NCBI GenBank assembly: GCA_034423775.1
Contig: CP139918.1
Location: forward strand, 2,046,001 to 2,110,000
From: Alphaproteobacteria bacterium US3C007
GTDB taxonomy: Bacteria; Pseudomonadota; Alphaproteobacteria; Rhodobacterales; Rhodobacteraceae
Direction of reading: 5' to 3'
DNA: 64,000 nucleotides
The translations under genes and the position numbers were made by a program. This document shows, in pieces, positions 26,890-35,841 of the stretch. Numbering within the stretch: position 1 is the stretch's first letter; every line of letters starts with the position of its first letter. The notes under the pieces are model-generated. The model saw only the letters and a list, made by a program, of their open reading frames with translations, did not search any database and was not told where the DNA came from.

Positions 26890-29800
26890 TTGGCAAGCTT
26901 ATTTGACATAGGCAAAACGGCGGTTCAGGCGCAACGTCAAGCGCTGAATGTGACCGGTCAAAACATCTCGAATGTGAATACCGAAGGGTATCGCAAGCGC
27001 AGTGCTGATTTGACCGAGGTTTCAGGCAGTCAAAGCGGGCTGACCACAATCACCTCTCAAATTGGTTTAGGTGTCAATTTGGGCGAGGTGCGCCGGGCCT
27101 ATAATGTTTTTTTAGCTTCAAGCTCAAATTCCTCGGAAAGCCGGTTTCAATCGTCACAAACTTTTGTGGAGTCTATGGAGCGGTTAGAAAATGCTATTTT
27201 GCCCGGAGAGGGTGATTTATCCTCGCAGATTACTGAATTTTTTCGCACCTTATCGGATGTTGAGGCAAGCCCCGGTGATTTGGCGCCGCGCGCCGCGGCC
27301 ATCGAGCAAGGCAACGGCTTAGCCAACGCCTTTAACGTTACAGCTTTTGTTTTACGGGATTTAGAAACCCAGATTTCCGGCACGATTGATCAAGAAGTGA
27401 ACGAGGTGAACCGGCTTGTGGAATCTTTGGGGTCTGTGAATGGTAAATTACGTTCTTCGAATTTAGGGGGTTCACCGCCAAATGCCTTGATGGATGAACG
27501 CGATCGCCTCATCTCAGAAATTTCTCAAAAGGCACGGATAACGGTCAATTACAGCCCACGTTTTGATGTCAATATAAGATTAGGAGAGCATTCTACCGGA
27601 CCGGTACTTTTAGATGGAGAAACCGCTTATAAAATCCAGCCAGTACACGGCGATGAGAATGGCGTTAGCTATAAGATTGGCAGTTCACGGGTTGTAAAAA
27701 CGCTTGACGATGGCGGGCTCAAAGGGCTGTCGACGGCCTTGTCCGTCATTCAAGATACGCATTCTCAAGTTGATGCTCTTGCTGATCGCTTGGTTACAGA
27801 GCTTAATATGGCCCATGGCAATGGTATTGATTATGACGGTGACTTTGGACGCGCGATGTTTACAGCGCGGCAGTTTGACGTGGTGCCTGATCTGAATAAT
27901 AGCCAAGACCTCGATATTAGCGTGTTGACGGTGCCAGGACAGGTTGATTTGGTTGAAAATGCGACGTTTCGTTTTAATGGGCGATCAGGCTTCTGGACAG
28001 CTTACAGCCAAAACAATGATGTGTTGGGAACGGGGCGCTCGCAAATTGACTTAGATGGCGTGATTGTTAAGGTCGGGAACACAGCTCAGGATGGTGATAG
28101 TTTTCGTCTTACGAAAGCAGATGGTGAAGCGGACCGATTATCCTTTTTATTAACCGATGGACGACAAATCGCAGCGGCGTCAAATTTTGTTATAACACCA
28201 AATAGCGCCAATGCGGGCGCAGCCATAATGTCCAGCTCAGCGATCGAAATGAAAACTCCACCGCTTGCCTCGCTTACGGATGTGACGAATAACTCTCTTT
28301 CCTCTGTTTCTTACTCAGAATTTTTAAATGGCGGTGCTGTCGCCTATATACCCGCCGGGATAAAAAATTTAGAGCTGGCATCGTTTGGACAAGACCCGTC
28401 TTTGACTTTGAATTTTAACGAACTAAGCGACTTAAAAAGTTTTTCTTTTGTTCTCAGCGGCAATAGTTACGAAGCGTTAATCTCAGATAACTTGCGCGAA
28501 AATGCGCGCGATAAGGCACATCTAGCGGATTATCTGAATAAAGGCGTCTTAACTTTCACGACACCGAATGAGACAGGTTCGGTAAGCCTGCGGGATCTTG
28601 GTTTATTTGCCTCAGGATTTGAGGGTGGTTTAAAGCTTACAGGTAACACGGCCTTTACTTCCGGTCAGGTCAAAGTTGAAATTGAGGGTCAAATCAGCGA
28701 GGCAAATGCGGTTGTTAAAGCGGCTGAAACGGCTTCAGGCTTCCGGGTGTTCACGCGCGAAGGGCGCCAGGTTGCCGGGGTCCCATTGTCAACCAGTGAG
28801 GCCCATATTTTTCTTACTGAAACCAACGGTTTTACTTCAGAAGCCGAATATCGTGCGGATTACTTAAACCCAACAGGTGGGGTCGGGTATCGTGGTGCCG
28901 AGATCAATAACCTGCTGCCGGGTGGCTATTCAACGGTTGAAAGCGCTGCCAGTATTCTAACCGGTGGATCCTTGGGGTCGCTGATCCAGCAGGGCAGGAT
29001 TTTCAACCCAATCTCTGCGCAAACGTTAACGTTCGAGACCACCACCATAAGCGCATCGGGCTTAGGAACTGACACGGCAGACGGTGTCGTGAATGTCGAT
29101 ATTGCCGTGAATTCGGGCGTCAACATGAAAACCATCGCTGAGGATATCAATACTCAACTAGAACCTTTTGGGTTTGTTGCAGAAGCGAAAACCTACGCCT
29201 CTTTGCGGCTCGATGATAGCGCTTCTATTTCTGGAGATATCTCGTTTGAACTTTCATCTGGAAATTCAAGCCCGGTTTCAATTTCCGGTATTTTTGGGGA
29301 ATCAAATTTGTCTCCTTTGGTTGCTAAGATTAACCAACGAAGCGAACAAACGGGTATCACCGCTGACGTTTCGGCGGATGGCTCTCGCATCGTATTGGTG
29401 CAATCAGATGGGTTGGATATTTCCATTACAAACCCTGAGGGTGAACTGTTAACGGTGAATTCGCTTGACCAGAACTTTTCTGAACTTTCAAGTGAAACCG
29501 CTTTAAATGTGGATACTAAAATTGTTGGTTCGTTAAGCTTGCGCTCGCCGCGCGCTTTCAAGGTGACATCCAGCCTTGATGCTGCTGTGACTGCCAATTC
29601 GCAAACGTTGTCGAAAGAAGAGGGCGGTGTCCGTGTTGACTTGACCGCAGGGGGATCGGTTAGCGATATATCGATTGAAGTTGACCCCGATATTCTAGTG
29701 CCGCAAGTCAGTCCAGATGGGCTGCGCTTAGCAGCCTCCAACACAAGCTTTACACTATCCGCCCGTTTAAACGGATCGGAAACTGCAGCTGAATTCTCTG

Positions 29801-31653
29801 TAAATACCAATGAATTGATTGACGTTTCACTCGCCTCTATTTCCGAAACTTTAGTGTCTGATTTAAGATCTACGGCCGGTCTGCCATCTTTAACTGGGGC
29901 GGCTTTATCCACATTGCCCAGCGAGGGAAGCAGAGTGTCTGTTTTGGTTGGGGCGTCTCAATATGACGTTGAGTATGTATCTGGAGAGTTAGTTGTTAGT
30001 GGTCCGGAATCTGGTCGAGTGTTCGCGGAACTGCAAAAAACTGATGAGAGCCCTGTAACAGATCCTGTCTATCAGCTTACCATACACGTTCCAGGAGGTG
30101 TCTTAAATGGCACCAGTTTACAATTGCTTGATGGTGGCGATTTAACAGAGTTCGGATTGGCGGTAAAAGACACAACGGCCGTCAGCAGTATCAAGGGGCG
30201 TCCATTTGGTGATTTTACTTTGGTTAGTGCGGCCAAATTGGAAGGCGAGCCCAGCTCTTCGCTTACATTAAGTTCAGTTAATGATACCCTGACGTTTTCA
30301 GGGGAAAGCTGGAGTAACAGTCAAGAAATTAAGGTGACCTTAGAGGGTGTTACTGAGACTATAACAATTGAATCTGACAGTTATGCAAATACGGATGCTG
30401 GTGTGGCATCTCAGGTTAAAGCAGAATTGGACGCGTTGATTTCAGCTGGTACTCTTAGCAATATAAAGATTACTGATAATGGTAATGGCGTTTTAAGCTT
30501 CGCAAAGACTTTTGAGGCAACAGTGGGTTCAGCGGTAACGACATTTTCAGTCAGTCACGTTAGCTCGGAACCTATCACTATAACCGAAGGGAACACAGCA
30601 GATATTATAAAAGGAGCGCTCTACACTGTATCCGGTGCATCAGTTATCTATAACGGCAAGACATATGAAGCCGGGTCCACGTTCCTTGGTTCAGATTCCA
30701 CAACTGTTGAAAATAAAAATGACTCTGGAACCGAATATGACGGCACCGTGACAGTTACTAGTGGTTTTGCGATCACCACCTCTAAAGATTCCGCTGTTAC
30801 ACCCACAATTTCTGACGATGGATCATCTTACATTATCGATCTTGACTTTGCTTATTATGACAGCTCTGGCGATGCACAAGGACCCTTGCGTATCATGCCC
30901 AGTGCAGCAGCCAGTGCATTGGGCTTCGGTGCTGCTGACTTTTCCGTAGAGTTAACGGAAAAGGGTTTGAAAACAGTGTCGGTAAACGGTAATCCATCTG
31001 GTGTAACGCTCGATGTGGAAAATTTGCCGGGTCAAGTTTTGTCGATGAGCGGATTACCAAATGAGGATTTTATCGTTTTACTCGAGTCCGAAGGCGCCAA
31101 GCGGCTAGCCTCAAGCTTTGAGATGAGCACCGAAGAGGATGCAAAAGCGCAGAAAGATTATCGGGTTAAAGTGGTGGATGCTGACGCAGGGCGCGTTGAG
31201 TTGATTGATGTCGAAACGGGAACGTCAATGGCAACCCGTTTCACCAATGGTGTCGTCGAGTTTGAAGCCGATAATTACCGATTTGAATTGGCCGGCTTTG
31301 GATCGACTGATGATCATTTTGACATCGCGTTGAACCGATCCAATGCTGGAGATGCGCGTAATATGATTGCGATGATTGCGCTAAGCAGATCTACGGCTGA
31401 GCGCAGTAGTTTTCAAGATGATTTCCGACAGATTGCTTTGGCTGTCGGATCTCAGCTTGAATCGGGACGTTTACTAAATATCTCGGCCACCGCGATCCGA
31501 GATGCGGCTATTGCAACCGAAGATGAATTGGCAGGCGTCAATTTGGATGAAGAAGCCGGAAAACTTATGGAGCAGCAGCAGGCCTATAAGGCAGCGGCCC
31601 AAATTCTGCAAACTGCGCGCGATCTATTTGATACGATTATTAGCATAATGTGA
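26890..31653 (+). CDS. flgK: Giant flagellar hook-filament junction protein FlgK (1587 aa)
   Basis: HAP1, joining hook to filament, usually 450-650 residues. The N-terminus (LFDIGKTAVQAQRQALNV, TGQNISNVNTEGYRK) and the C-terminus (VNLDEEAGKLMEQQQAYKAA, AQILQTARDLFDTII) are canonical, so about 1000 residues are inserted between. The insert includes flagellin-hook IN-like segments and, near residues 1240-1275, one copy of the repeat found in FlgE (ALYTVSGASVIYNGKTYEAG). The start is TTG at 26890: an in-frame stop at 26881 leaves no other candidate, and GAGG lies nearby. No cysteine seen. It follows flgJ by 14 bases. Confidence 0.95.
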   Translation: MASLFDIGKTAVQAQRQALNVTGQNISNVNTEGYRKRSADLTEVSGSQSGLTTITSQIGLGVNLGEVRRAYNVFLASSSNSSESRFQSSQTFVESMERLENAILPGEGDLSSQITEFFRTLSDVEASPGDLAPRAAAIEQGNGLANAFNVTAFVLRDLETQISGTIDQEVNEVNRLVESLGSVNGKLRSSNLGGSPPNALMDERDRLISEISQKARITVNYSPRFDVNIRLGEHSTGPVLLDGETAYKIQPVHGDENGVSYKIGSSRVVKTLDDGGLKGLSTALSVIQDTHSQVDALADRLVTELNMAHGNGIDYDGDFGRAMFTARQFDVVPDLNNSQDLDISVLTVPGQVDLVENATFRFNGRSGFWTAYSQNNDVLGTGRSQIDLDGVIVKVGNTAQDGDSFRLTKADGEADRLSFLLTDGRQIAAASNFVITPNSANAGAAIMSSSAIEMKTPPLASLTDVTNNSLSSVSYSEFLNGGAVAYIPAGIKNLELASFGQDPSLTLNFNELSDLKSFSFVLSGNSYEALISDNLRENARDKAHLADYLNKGVLTFTTPNETGSVSLRDLGLFASGFEGGLKLTGNTAFTSGQVKVEIEGQISEANAVVKAAETASGFRVFTREGRQVAGVPLSTSEAHIFLTETNGFTSEAEYRADYLNPTGGVGYRGAEINNLLPGGYSTVESAASILTGGSLGSLIQQGRIFNPISAQTLTFETTTISASGLGTDTADGVVNVDIAVNSGVNMKTIAEDINTQLEPFGFVAEAKTYASLRLDDSASISGDISFELSSGNSSPVSISGIFGESNLSPLVAKINQRSEQTGITADVSADGSRIVLVQSDGLDISITNPEGELLTVNSLDQNFSELSSETALNVDTKIVGSLSLRSPRAFKVTSSLDAAVTANSQTLSKEEGGVRVDLTAGGSVSDISIEVDPDILVPQVSPDGLRLAASNTSFTLSARLNGSETAAEFSVNTNELIDVSLASISETLVSDLRSTAGLPSLTGAALSTLPSEGSRVSVLVGASQYDVEYVSGELVVSGPESGRVFAELQKTDESPVTDPVYQLTIHVPGGVLNGTSLQLLDGGDLTEFGLAVKDTTAVSSIKGRPFGDFTLVSAAKLEGEPSSSLTLSSVNDTLTFSGESWSNSQEIKVTLEGVTETITIESDSYANTDAGVASQVKAELDALISAGTLSNIKITDNGNGVLSFAKTFEATVGSAVTTFSVSHVSSEPITITEGNTADIIKGALYTVSGASVIYNGKTYEAGSTFLGSDSTTVENKNDSGTEYDGTVTVTSGFAITTSKDSAVTPTISDDGSSYIIDLDFAYYDSSGDAQGPLRIMPSAAASALGFGAADFSVELTEKGLKTVSVNGNPSGVTLDVENLPGQVLSMSGLPNEDFIVLLESEGAKRLASSFEMSTEEDAKAQKDYRVKVVDADAGRVELIDVETGTSMATRFTNGVVEFEADNYRFELAGFGSTDDHFDIALNRSNAGDARNMIAMIALSRSTAERSSFQDDFRQIALAVGSQLESGRLLNISATAIRDAAIATEDELAGVNLDEEAGKLMEQQQAYKAAAQILQTARDLFDTIISIM

Positions 31654-31660
31654 GGGTAAT

Positions 31661-33349
31661 ATGACGATTTCGAGTAAACTATTCGCTACGCAAATGCTGG
31701 ATCAATTCAAGGTCATTGAAAATAGATTGCAATCGCTGAATACGCAAATTTCAACCGGAACCCGGATCACAAAATCTTCTGATGCACCGATTGATGCCGT
31801 GACGTTGACGGCGCGGAGTGAATTAAAATCGAGGATTGAACAATATCAGTCAAATGTTGATAAGGTAAATGAGCGGTTGGGTTTGGCGGATGCCACATTG
31901 GAAACAATGGCTAATTTGGCTACCCGGATGAATGAAAAATTTATTGCAACTAATACCGCCACGGTGACCGATGCTGAGCGTCAGGCTGTACGGATAGAAG
32001 TGTTAACGTTTAAAGACAGTTTAATGGGGTTGGCGAACTCAGTAGATAATAATGGCGATGCGCTTTACGGCGGATTTTCAACTGAGGAATCGCCTTTTGT
32101 CCAAAATGAAGAAGGCCAGACGCGCTATCGCGGCGATGGTGGCGACCACACATTGCAAGTGTCGGAAAGCGTTAAGCTGCCGACCAGCCTGAATGGCAGC
32201 TCTTTATTTATGGAAGTGAAGGATGGAGCCGGCACCAAAAGTAGCTTTGATATCTTAGATAGTTTTGCAAATGCATTGCTCACAGACAGCCAGTTTGAGC
32301 AATCTTATTCGGCAAATTCCGCAGATACCGCGCAATCAATCTCCTATGATCTGACAAACAGCTCTATGGTTGGTATGTTTGATTTCGACACGGGTGAGTC
32401 TCAGCAAAACCTTGCTGCTTCAACGGGAATACAGCCAGGTGAATTTACGTTTACGATTAATGACACGCCGACAACTATCACGATCACGGATGGCGGTAAT
32501 GACACGTTGCAGGGGTTGATTGATGAGATAAACGCGATCAGCAATGTTACTGCCAATTTGGTTCAAGAAGATAGTGGTTTAACGTTGCAAATAACATCGA
32601 CAGCCGGTGCGGAAAATGCTTTTTCAATCTCTAGTAGCGATGCGGAATTAGTTGTTTTGCAGACCGGCGTGCCTGCGAGCAGCAGCACCAGCGCGCAATT
32701 ATCGGTTGTCTCGGAAGCCGCAGATGCCGTCTCTGGCGCGATGAAATTACGCATCAATGCCTCTCGAGAACCTCAGAATTGGTCGATGGTTCTGACCGGG
32801 CCTGAGGGCAGTGCCACGGTAAGCGCAGACATAAACTCTGACTCTTTTACCGCGCTTGTTGATGCGATAAATGCAAGTGGAACCGGATTGACAGCAACGG
32901 ATAATGGCGATGGCACTCTCAGCGTGTCCAAAACTGATCCATCTTCCGAAGCGGATGTTGTTTTGGAAGATATTTCCATTGAAGGTTATAATTTGGCACA
33001 AAAAGCGCCGCGTTATTATATCGATGTTCTGAATGCGGATAATGAAGTCGCTCTCAAAATAAGCGATCAAAACCAAGCCTTGTCGCGCCAAGGTACAGCC
33101 ATTCAATCTTTGCTTGAGCATTTTGCGTTGTCGCGCACGATTGTGGGCGCAAGAATCAACAATGCCGACGCGCAAAATACCGTTTTGCAAGATCGCAGTA
33201 TCTCAATTCAAACAGAAATTTCTGATCTACGCGATGCGGATATTGAAACGCTGATCACGGAGCTGCAAACTATCATGGTTACCCGCGATGCTGCGCGGCA
33301 AACCTATTCAACGATTAATTCGCAATCGCTATTTGATTTTCTAAAATAA
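31661..33349 (+). CDS. flgL: Flagellar hook-filament junction protein FlgL, enlarged (562 aa)
   Basis: HAP3, the flagellin-like junction protein, usually 300-420 residues. The N-terminal helical part (KVIENRLQSLNTQISTGTRI, SSDAPIDAVTLTARSELKS) and the C-terminal one (QDRSISIQTEISDLRDADIE, TRDAARQTYSTINSQSLFDF) are typical. Residues about 258-325 (FTFTINDTPTTITITDGGND, LQGLIDEINAISNVTANLVQ, AENAFSISSSD) closely parallel residues about 145-215 of FliD, accounting for the extra length. It follows flgK by 7 bases. Confidence 0.94.
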   Translation: MTISSKLFATQMLDQFKVIENRLQSLNTQISTGTRITKSSDAPIDAVTLTARSELKSRIEQYQSNVDKVNERLGLADATLETMANLATRMNEKFIATNTATVTDAERQAVRIEVLTFKDSLMGLANSVDNNGDALYGGFSTEESPFVQNEEGQTRYRGDGGDHTLQVSESVKLPTSLNGSSLFMEVKDGAGTKSSFDILDSFANALLTDSQFEQSYSANSADTAQSISYDLTNSSMVGMFDFDTGESQQNLAASTGIQPGEFTFTINDTPTTITITDGGNDTLQGLIDEINAISNVTANLVQEDSGLTLQITSTAGAENAFSISSSDAELVVLQTGVPASSSTSAQLSVVSEAADAVSGAMKLRINASREPQNWSMVLTGPEGSATVSADINSDSFTALVDAINASGTGLTATDNGDGTLSVSKTDPSSEADVVLEDISIEGYNLAQKAPRYYIDVLNADNEVALKISDQNQALSRQGTAIQSLLEHFALSRTIVGARINNADAQNTVLQDRSISIQTEISDLRDADIETLITELQTIMVTRDAARQTYSTINSQSLFDFLK

Positions 33350-33365
33350 GTAAGATCTGTAAACT

Positions 33366-33381
33366 TGGTCCGGTAATTGCA
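33366..33381 (+). promoter_or_regulatory. Sigma-54 promoter of sltF
   Basis: TGGTCC-N5-TTGCA keeps GG and GC at the right spacing; two positions in the -24 box differ from consensus. Predicted start is near 33392, just ahead of the AAGGAG ribosome site. Confidence 0.7.
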
Positions 33382-33404
33382 ACTCTTTTGCGAAAGGAGC
33401 TGCA

Positions 33405-34172
33405 ATGTCGAAGTTGATCCGCGCTGGTTGCATAAGCCTAATATTGTTTTTCATGCCCCAATCGCTTTATGCAGCGTTTGAGGACAGCTCGATTTGCGAT
33501 GAAAGCATCGCGCGTGCGGCGCAAGAGAGCACAGTTCCTCGGGCTGTGTTGATGAAAATCGCGCGCCTAGAGTCAGGCCGCAAGGTCAATAAAGAATTTG
33601 TGAGCTGGCCATGGACTTTAAACAATGGCGGCAAAGGGTATTTTCTCAGTAGCGAAGCAGACGCTTTAGACTTGCTTACAAAATTATCAAATTCCGGTAA
33701 GACGAATGTGGATGTGGGCTGCATGCAATTGAATATTAAATGGCATGCGAAATATTTTAGCAATTTTTCAGAAATGTTAAGCCCTGAGCATAACACTCTT
33801 TATGCCGCCAAATATTTAGAGCAGCTCTATAAAGAAACTGGGTCTTGGATGAAGGCCGTGAAATATTACCATTCGCGTAATCCAAAATATAACGAGCGTT
33901 ATTATGCGAAGTTTTCGAAACTTCCCAATTTTGATACCATTGCGATGATCCGCACAAAGCCTTCGCGGCGCCCTATGCTCATCCCACCCCCAGCGCCGGA
34001 CCGAGCGCCCGAGATGCCCAGAGTATTTAGCACTGCGCGGGCAAAATCAGTTTTGTTTTGGACAGCGCCGCAAGGCCCTTTACTGCTGACAGCTCAGCTT
34101 GATTTATCACAACCTGCTTTCACCGATCTCAGAAAGTTCAAGGGCAAGCCTTTGTTGGTGCCCAATCAATAG
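33405..34172 (+). CDS. sltF: Flagellum-associated lytic transglycosylase, SltF-like
   Basis: A 255-residue periplasmic peptidoglycan lyase. A signal peptide (to about SLYA, residue 23) precedes an SLT fold with the catalytic Glu56 in IARLESG, the core motif VGCMQLNIKWH and KAVKYYHS. The domain ends near residue 180; the rest is Pro-rich and unassigned. In Rhodobacter sphaeroides a dedicated enzyme of this kind, SltF, cuts the wall for the rod and binds the short FlgJ. The sigma-54 promoter, position after flgL and the short FlgJ here support the same role. Confidence 0.8.
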   Translation: MSKLIRAGCISLILFFMPQSLYAAFEDSSICDESIARAAQESTVPRAVLMKIARLESGRKVNKEFVSWPWTLNNGGKGYFLSSEADALDLLTKLSNSGKTNVDVGCMQLNIKWHAKYFSNFSEMLSPEHNTLYAAKYLEQLYKETGSWMKAVKYYHSRNPKYNERYYAKFSKLPNFDTIAMIRTKPSRRPMLIPPPAPDRAPEMPRVFSTARAKSVLFWTAPQGPLLLTAQLDLSQPAFTDLRKFKGKPLLVPNQ

Positions 34173-34175
34173 AGA

Positions 34176-34189
34176 TTGATCTGCATCAA
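34176..34189. promoter_or_regulatory. FNR/FnrL-type box
   Basis: TTGAT-CTGC-ATCAA is a perfect match to the FNR/FnrL consensus. It lies three bases after the sltF stop, 27 bases before the -24 element of the next gene, and is centred about 60 bases before the predicted start site. Confidence 0.5.
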
Positions 34190-34216
34190 AGAGCTGATTT
34201 TTCACACCGATCACTT

Positions 34217-34232
34217 TGGCATGAAATATGCA
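34217..34232 (+). promoter_or_regulatory. Sigma-54 promoter of the FlgE-like paralogue gene
   Basis: TGGCAT-N5-ATGCA keeps GG and GC at exact spacing, with single changes in each box. Predicted start is near 34243, 21 bases before the ATG. Confidence 0.75.
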
Positions 34233-34263
34233 AACTACTAATTAGAAATTAAAAGGTTGTGTC

Positions 34264-35028
34264 ATGCTGAATATCATAAAATCTGCGTTAAGCGTTTCGA
34301 GCCATAAATTGAACGTGGTATCAAACAATATCGCAAATACCGGGTCTACCGGCTTTAAGCGCAGCGAAGCGACCTTCCGTGATGTTTATTTGGCCAGCGC
34401 GGGTGCGTCCGGCCCGAATGTTGGCCAAGGTTCGATGGTGGCGGTAAATCGCGTGTCCCATAACCCTGCAGAATTGAAACAAACCGGTGTTTCAACGGAT
34501 ATGGCGGTAAATGGCCATGGCATGTTCATGCTTGGCTCGGTTGAGGGCACCGACCAGGTGACGTTCACGCGCAACGGTTCTTTCCAGATTAACGAGGCGG
34601 GTTTGTTATCTGCCAATGATGGCAGCCCCGTGCTGACTAGAAATCTTGATCAGATTTCCGTTCCCTTTCAAAACAATGGAATTCCGCTTTCTGGATTGGA
34701 AATTAACCTAGAGGGTGATGTGCTCGCAACATATGGGGTTGGAATGCCACTGAATCTAGGGCGCATCGGACTGGCAAATTTTGATAATCCAGCGGCCATG
34801 CGCCAGCTTGGCAATGGGCGGTATTTGGCGACAGAAGAGGCCAGCTTATTTGGCGCGTTCGACCCCAAGAATGGTGGGGTGGGCAGCGTGATTTCAGGCC
34901 ATTTGGAAGTGTCAAACGTTGATATCACCAATGAGCTTGTCGGATTGATCAATGCACAACAAGCCTTCACAGCCGCGTCAAAAGCATTGCAGGCCGATAG
35001 TGATATGGTGTCTCGCTTCACGCGTTAA
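34264..35028 (+). CDS. Hook/rod-family flagellar protein, FlgE-like short paralogue
   Basis: A 254-residue member of the FlgE/FlgF/FlgG family. It has LNVVSNNIANTGSTGFKRS near residues 18-36, VNGHGMFMLG near residue 82 and a C-terminus with HLEVSNVDITNELVGLINAQ and QAFTAASKALQ. It resembles the ends of the giant FlgE (TTGFKRSRAEFGDIF against STGFKRSEATFRDVY) without the large insert. FlgF and FlgG are both present elsewhere in the cluster, so this is an extra axial component. It could be a second rod or a starter or adaptor part between rod and hook. It has its own sigma-54 promoter. Confidence 0.8.
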   Translation: MLNIIKSALSVSSHKLNVVSNNIANTGSTGFKRSEATFRDVYLASAGASGPNVGQGSMVAVNRVSHNPAELKQTGVSTDMAVNGHGMFMLGSVEGTDQVTFTRNGSFQINEAGLLSANDGSPVLTRNLDQISVPFQNNGIPLSGLEINLEGDVLATYGVGMPLNLGRIGLANFDNPAAMRQLGNGRYLATEEASLFGAFDPKNGGVGSVISGHLEVSNVDITNELVGLINAQQAFTAASKALQADSDMVSRFTR

Positions 35029-35091
35029 CCCAAAAATAAGATAGAGGATAAACCTCTGAAGATAGATCAGTAAGGTGAGAAGGCAGAGTTG

Positions 35092-35841
35092 ATGTTCGAA
35101 AATATCCATATTTTTAGCGGTAAAAAAAATATCTATAAACCAACGGTATTTTCGCAAAATTTGGTTGAACATCTTGAGCAGTTTTTTGGAACTGCGCATT
35201 TGGCGCCTATGGAGATCACGCGGCGTATAGACGACCCTATTCGCAGCGCGCCTGCATTGGCCCCCGCGCAAGACAGCCGTAGATCCACACAAATGGAATA
35301 TCAACGTCCTGGAGCCTGTCCAAGCAAAACCCTAAAGCGCTATCAAGCCGCACCATCGCCAAATGCGCGTGAATTGCGCAGATTGTCAGCTCGATCGCAG
35401 TGGGGCAAACCGGAACAATCAGATTTTGTGGTGTTTGACCATTCTTTGATGGATGCGCATCCTTGTGATCTACGATTTGGGGCAAAGGATCGCTGTGCTT
35501 TATTATTGCAACACGAGGCCAGCGCAGCCGCTGATATTGAGGCCTTTTGCGCGTTGGCGCAGAATTGTGATGTGCTGCCTGATTTGGGCATTATCGTAAA
35601 TTTTGGGAATTCTGCGCATCGCGCAGCAGAAATTTATGCATCGCTCGAAACCAAGCGCGTGGATGGGCGGAAGATCGCAACCAAATTTATCGGCTTTGCC
35701 CCAGCTTTGCAGGGTGGTTCAAAGTTTCGGTCGCTTGCAACAATGTCGCTGCAAAATATCACGTTCGAGTTATTAAATTTGAAATATAATGCAAATCCGC
35801 ATAAGGTGCCTAAAGAACTATTTGCGAGCTCTCTTCATTGA
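35092..35841 (+). CDS. FlhG/MinD-like protein with degraded P-loop
   Basis: A 249-residue protein between the hook paralogue and fliA, the place of flhG in many flagellar clusters. Residues 7-21 (IFSGKKNIYKPTVFS) line up with the deviant Walker A of FlhG/MinD (SGKGGVGKTTVS) with the glycines lost but both lysines kept. Later segments also fit: DFVVFDHSLMD against the Walker B region, ALLLQHEASAAADIEAF, and DLGIIVNFGNSAHRAAEIY. Residues about 40-105 are poorly conserved and Pro/Arg-rich. It would regulate flagellar number or fliA activity without ATP hydrolysis; this is inferred. The ATG at 35092 directly follows an in-frame TTG. Confidence 0.5.
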   Translation: MFENIHIFSGKKNIYKPTVFSQNLVEHLEQFFGTAHLAPMEITRRIDDPIRSAPALAPAQDSRRSTQMEYQRPGACPSKTLKRYQAAPSPNARELRRLSARSQWGKPEQSDFVVFDHSLMDAHPCDLRFGAKDRCALLLQHEASAAADIEAFCALAQNCDVLPDLGIIVNFGNSAHRAAEIYASLETKRVDGRKIATKFIGFAPALQGGSKFRSLATMSLQNITFELLNLKYNANPHKVPKELFASSLH

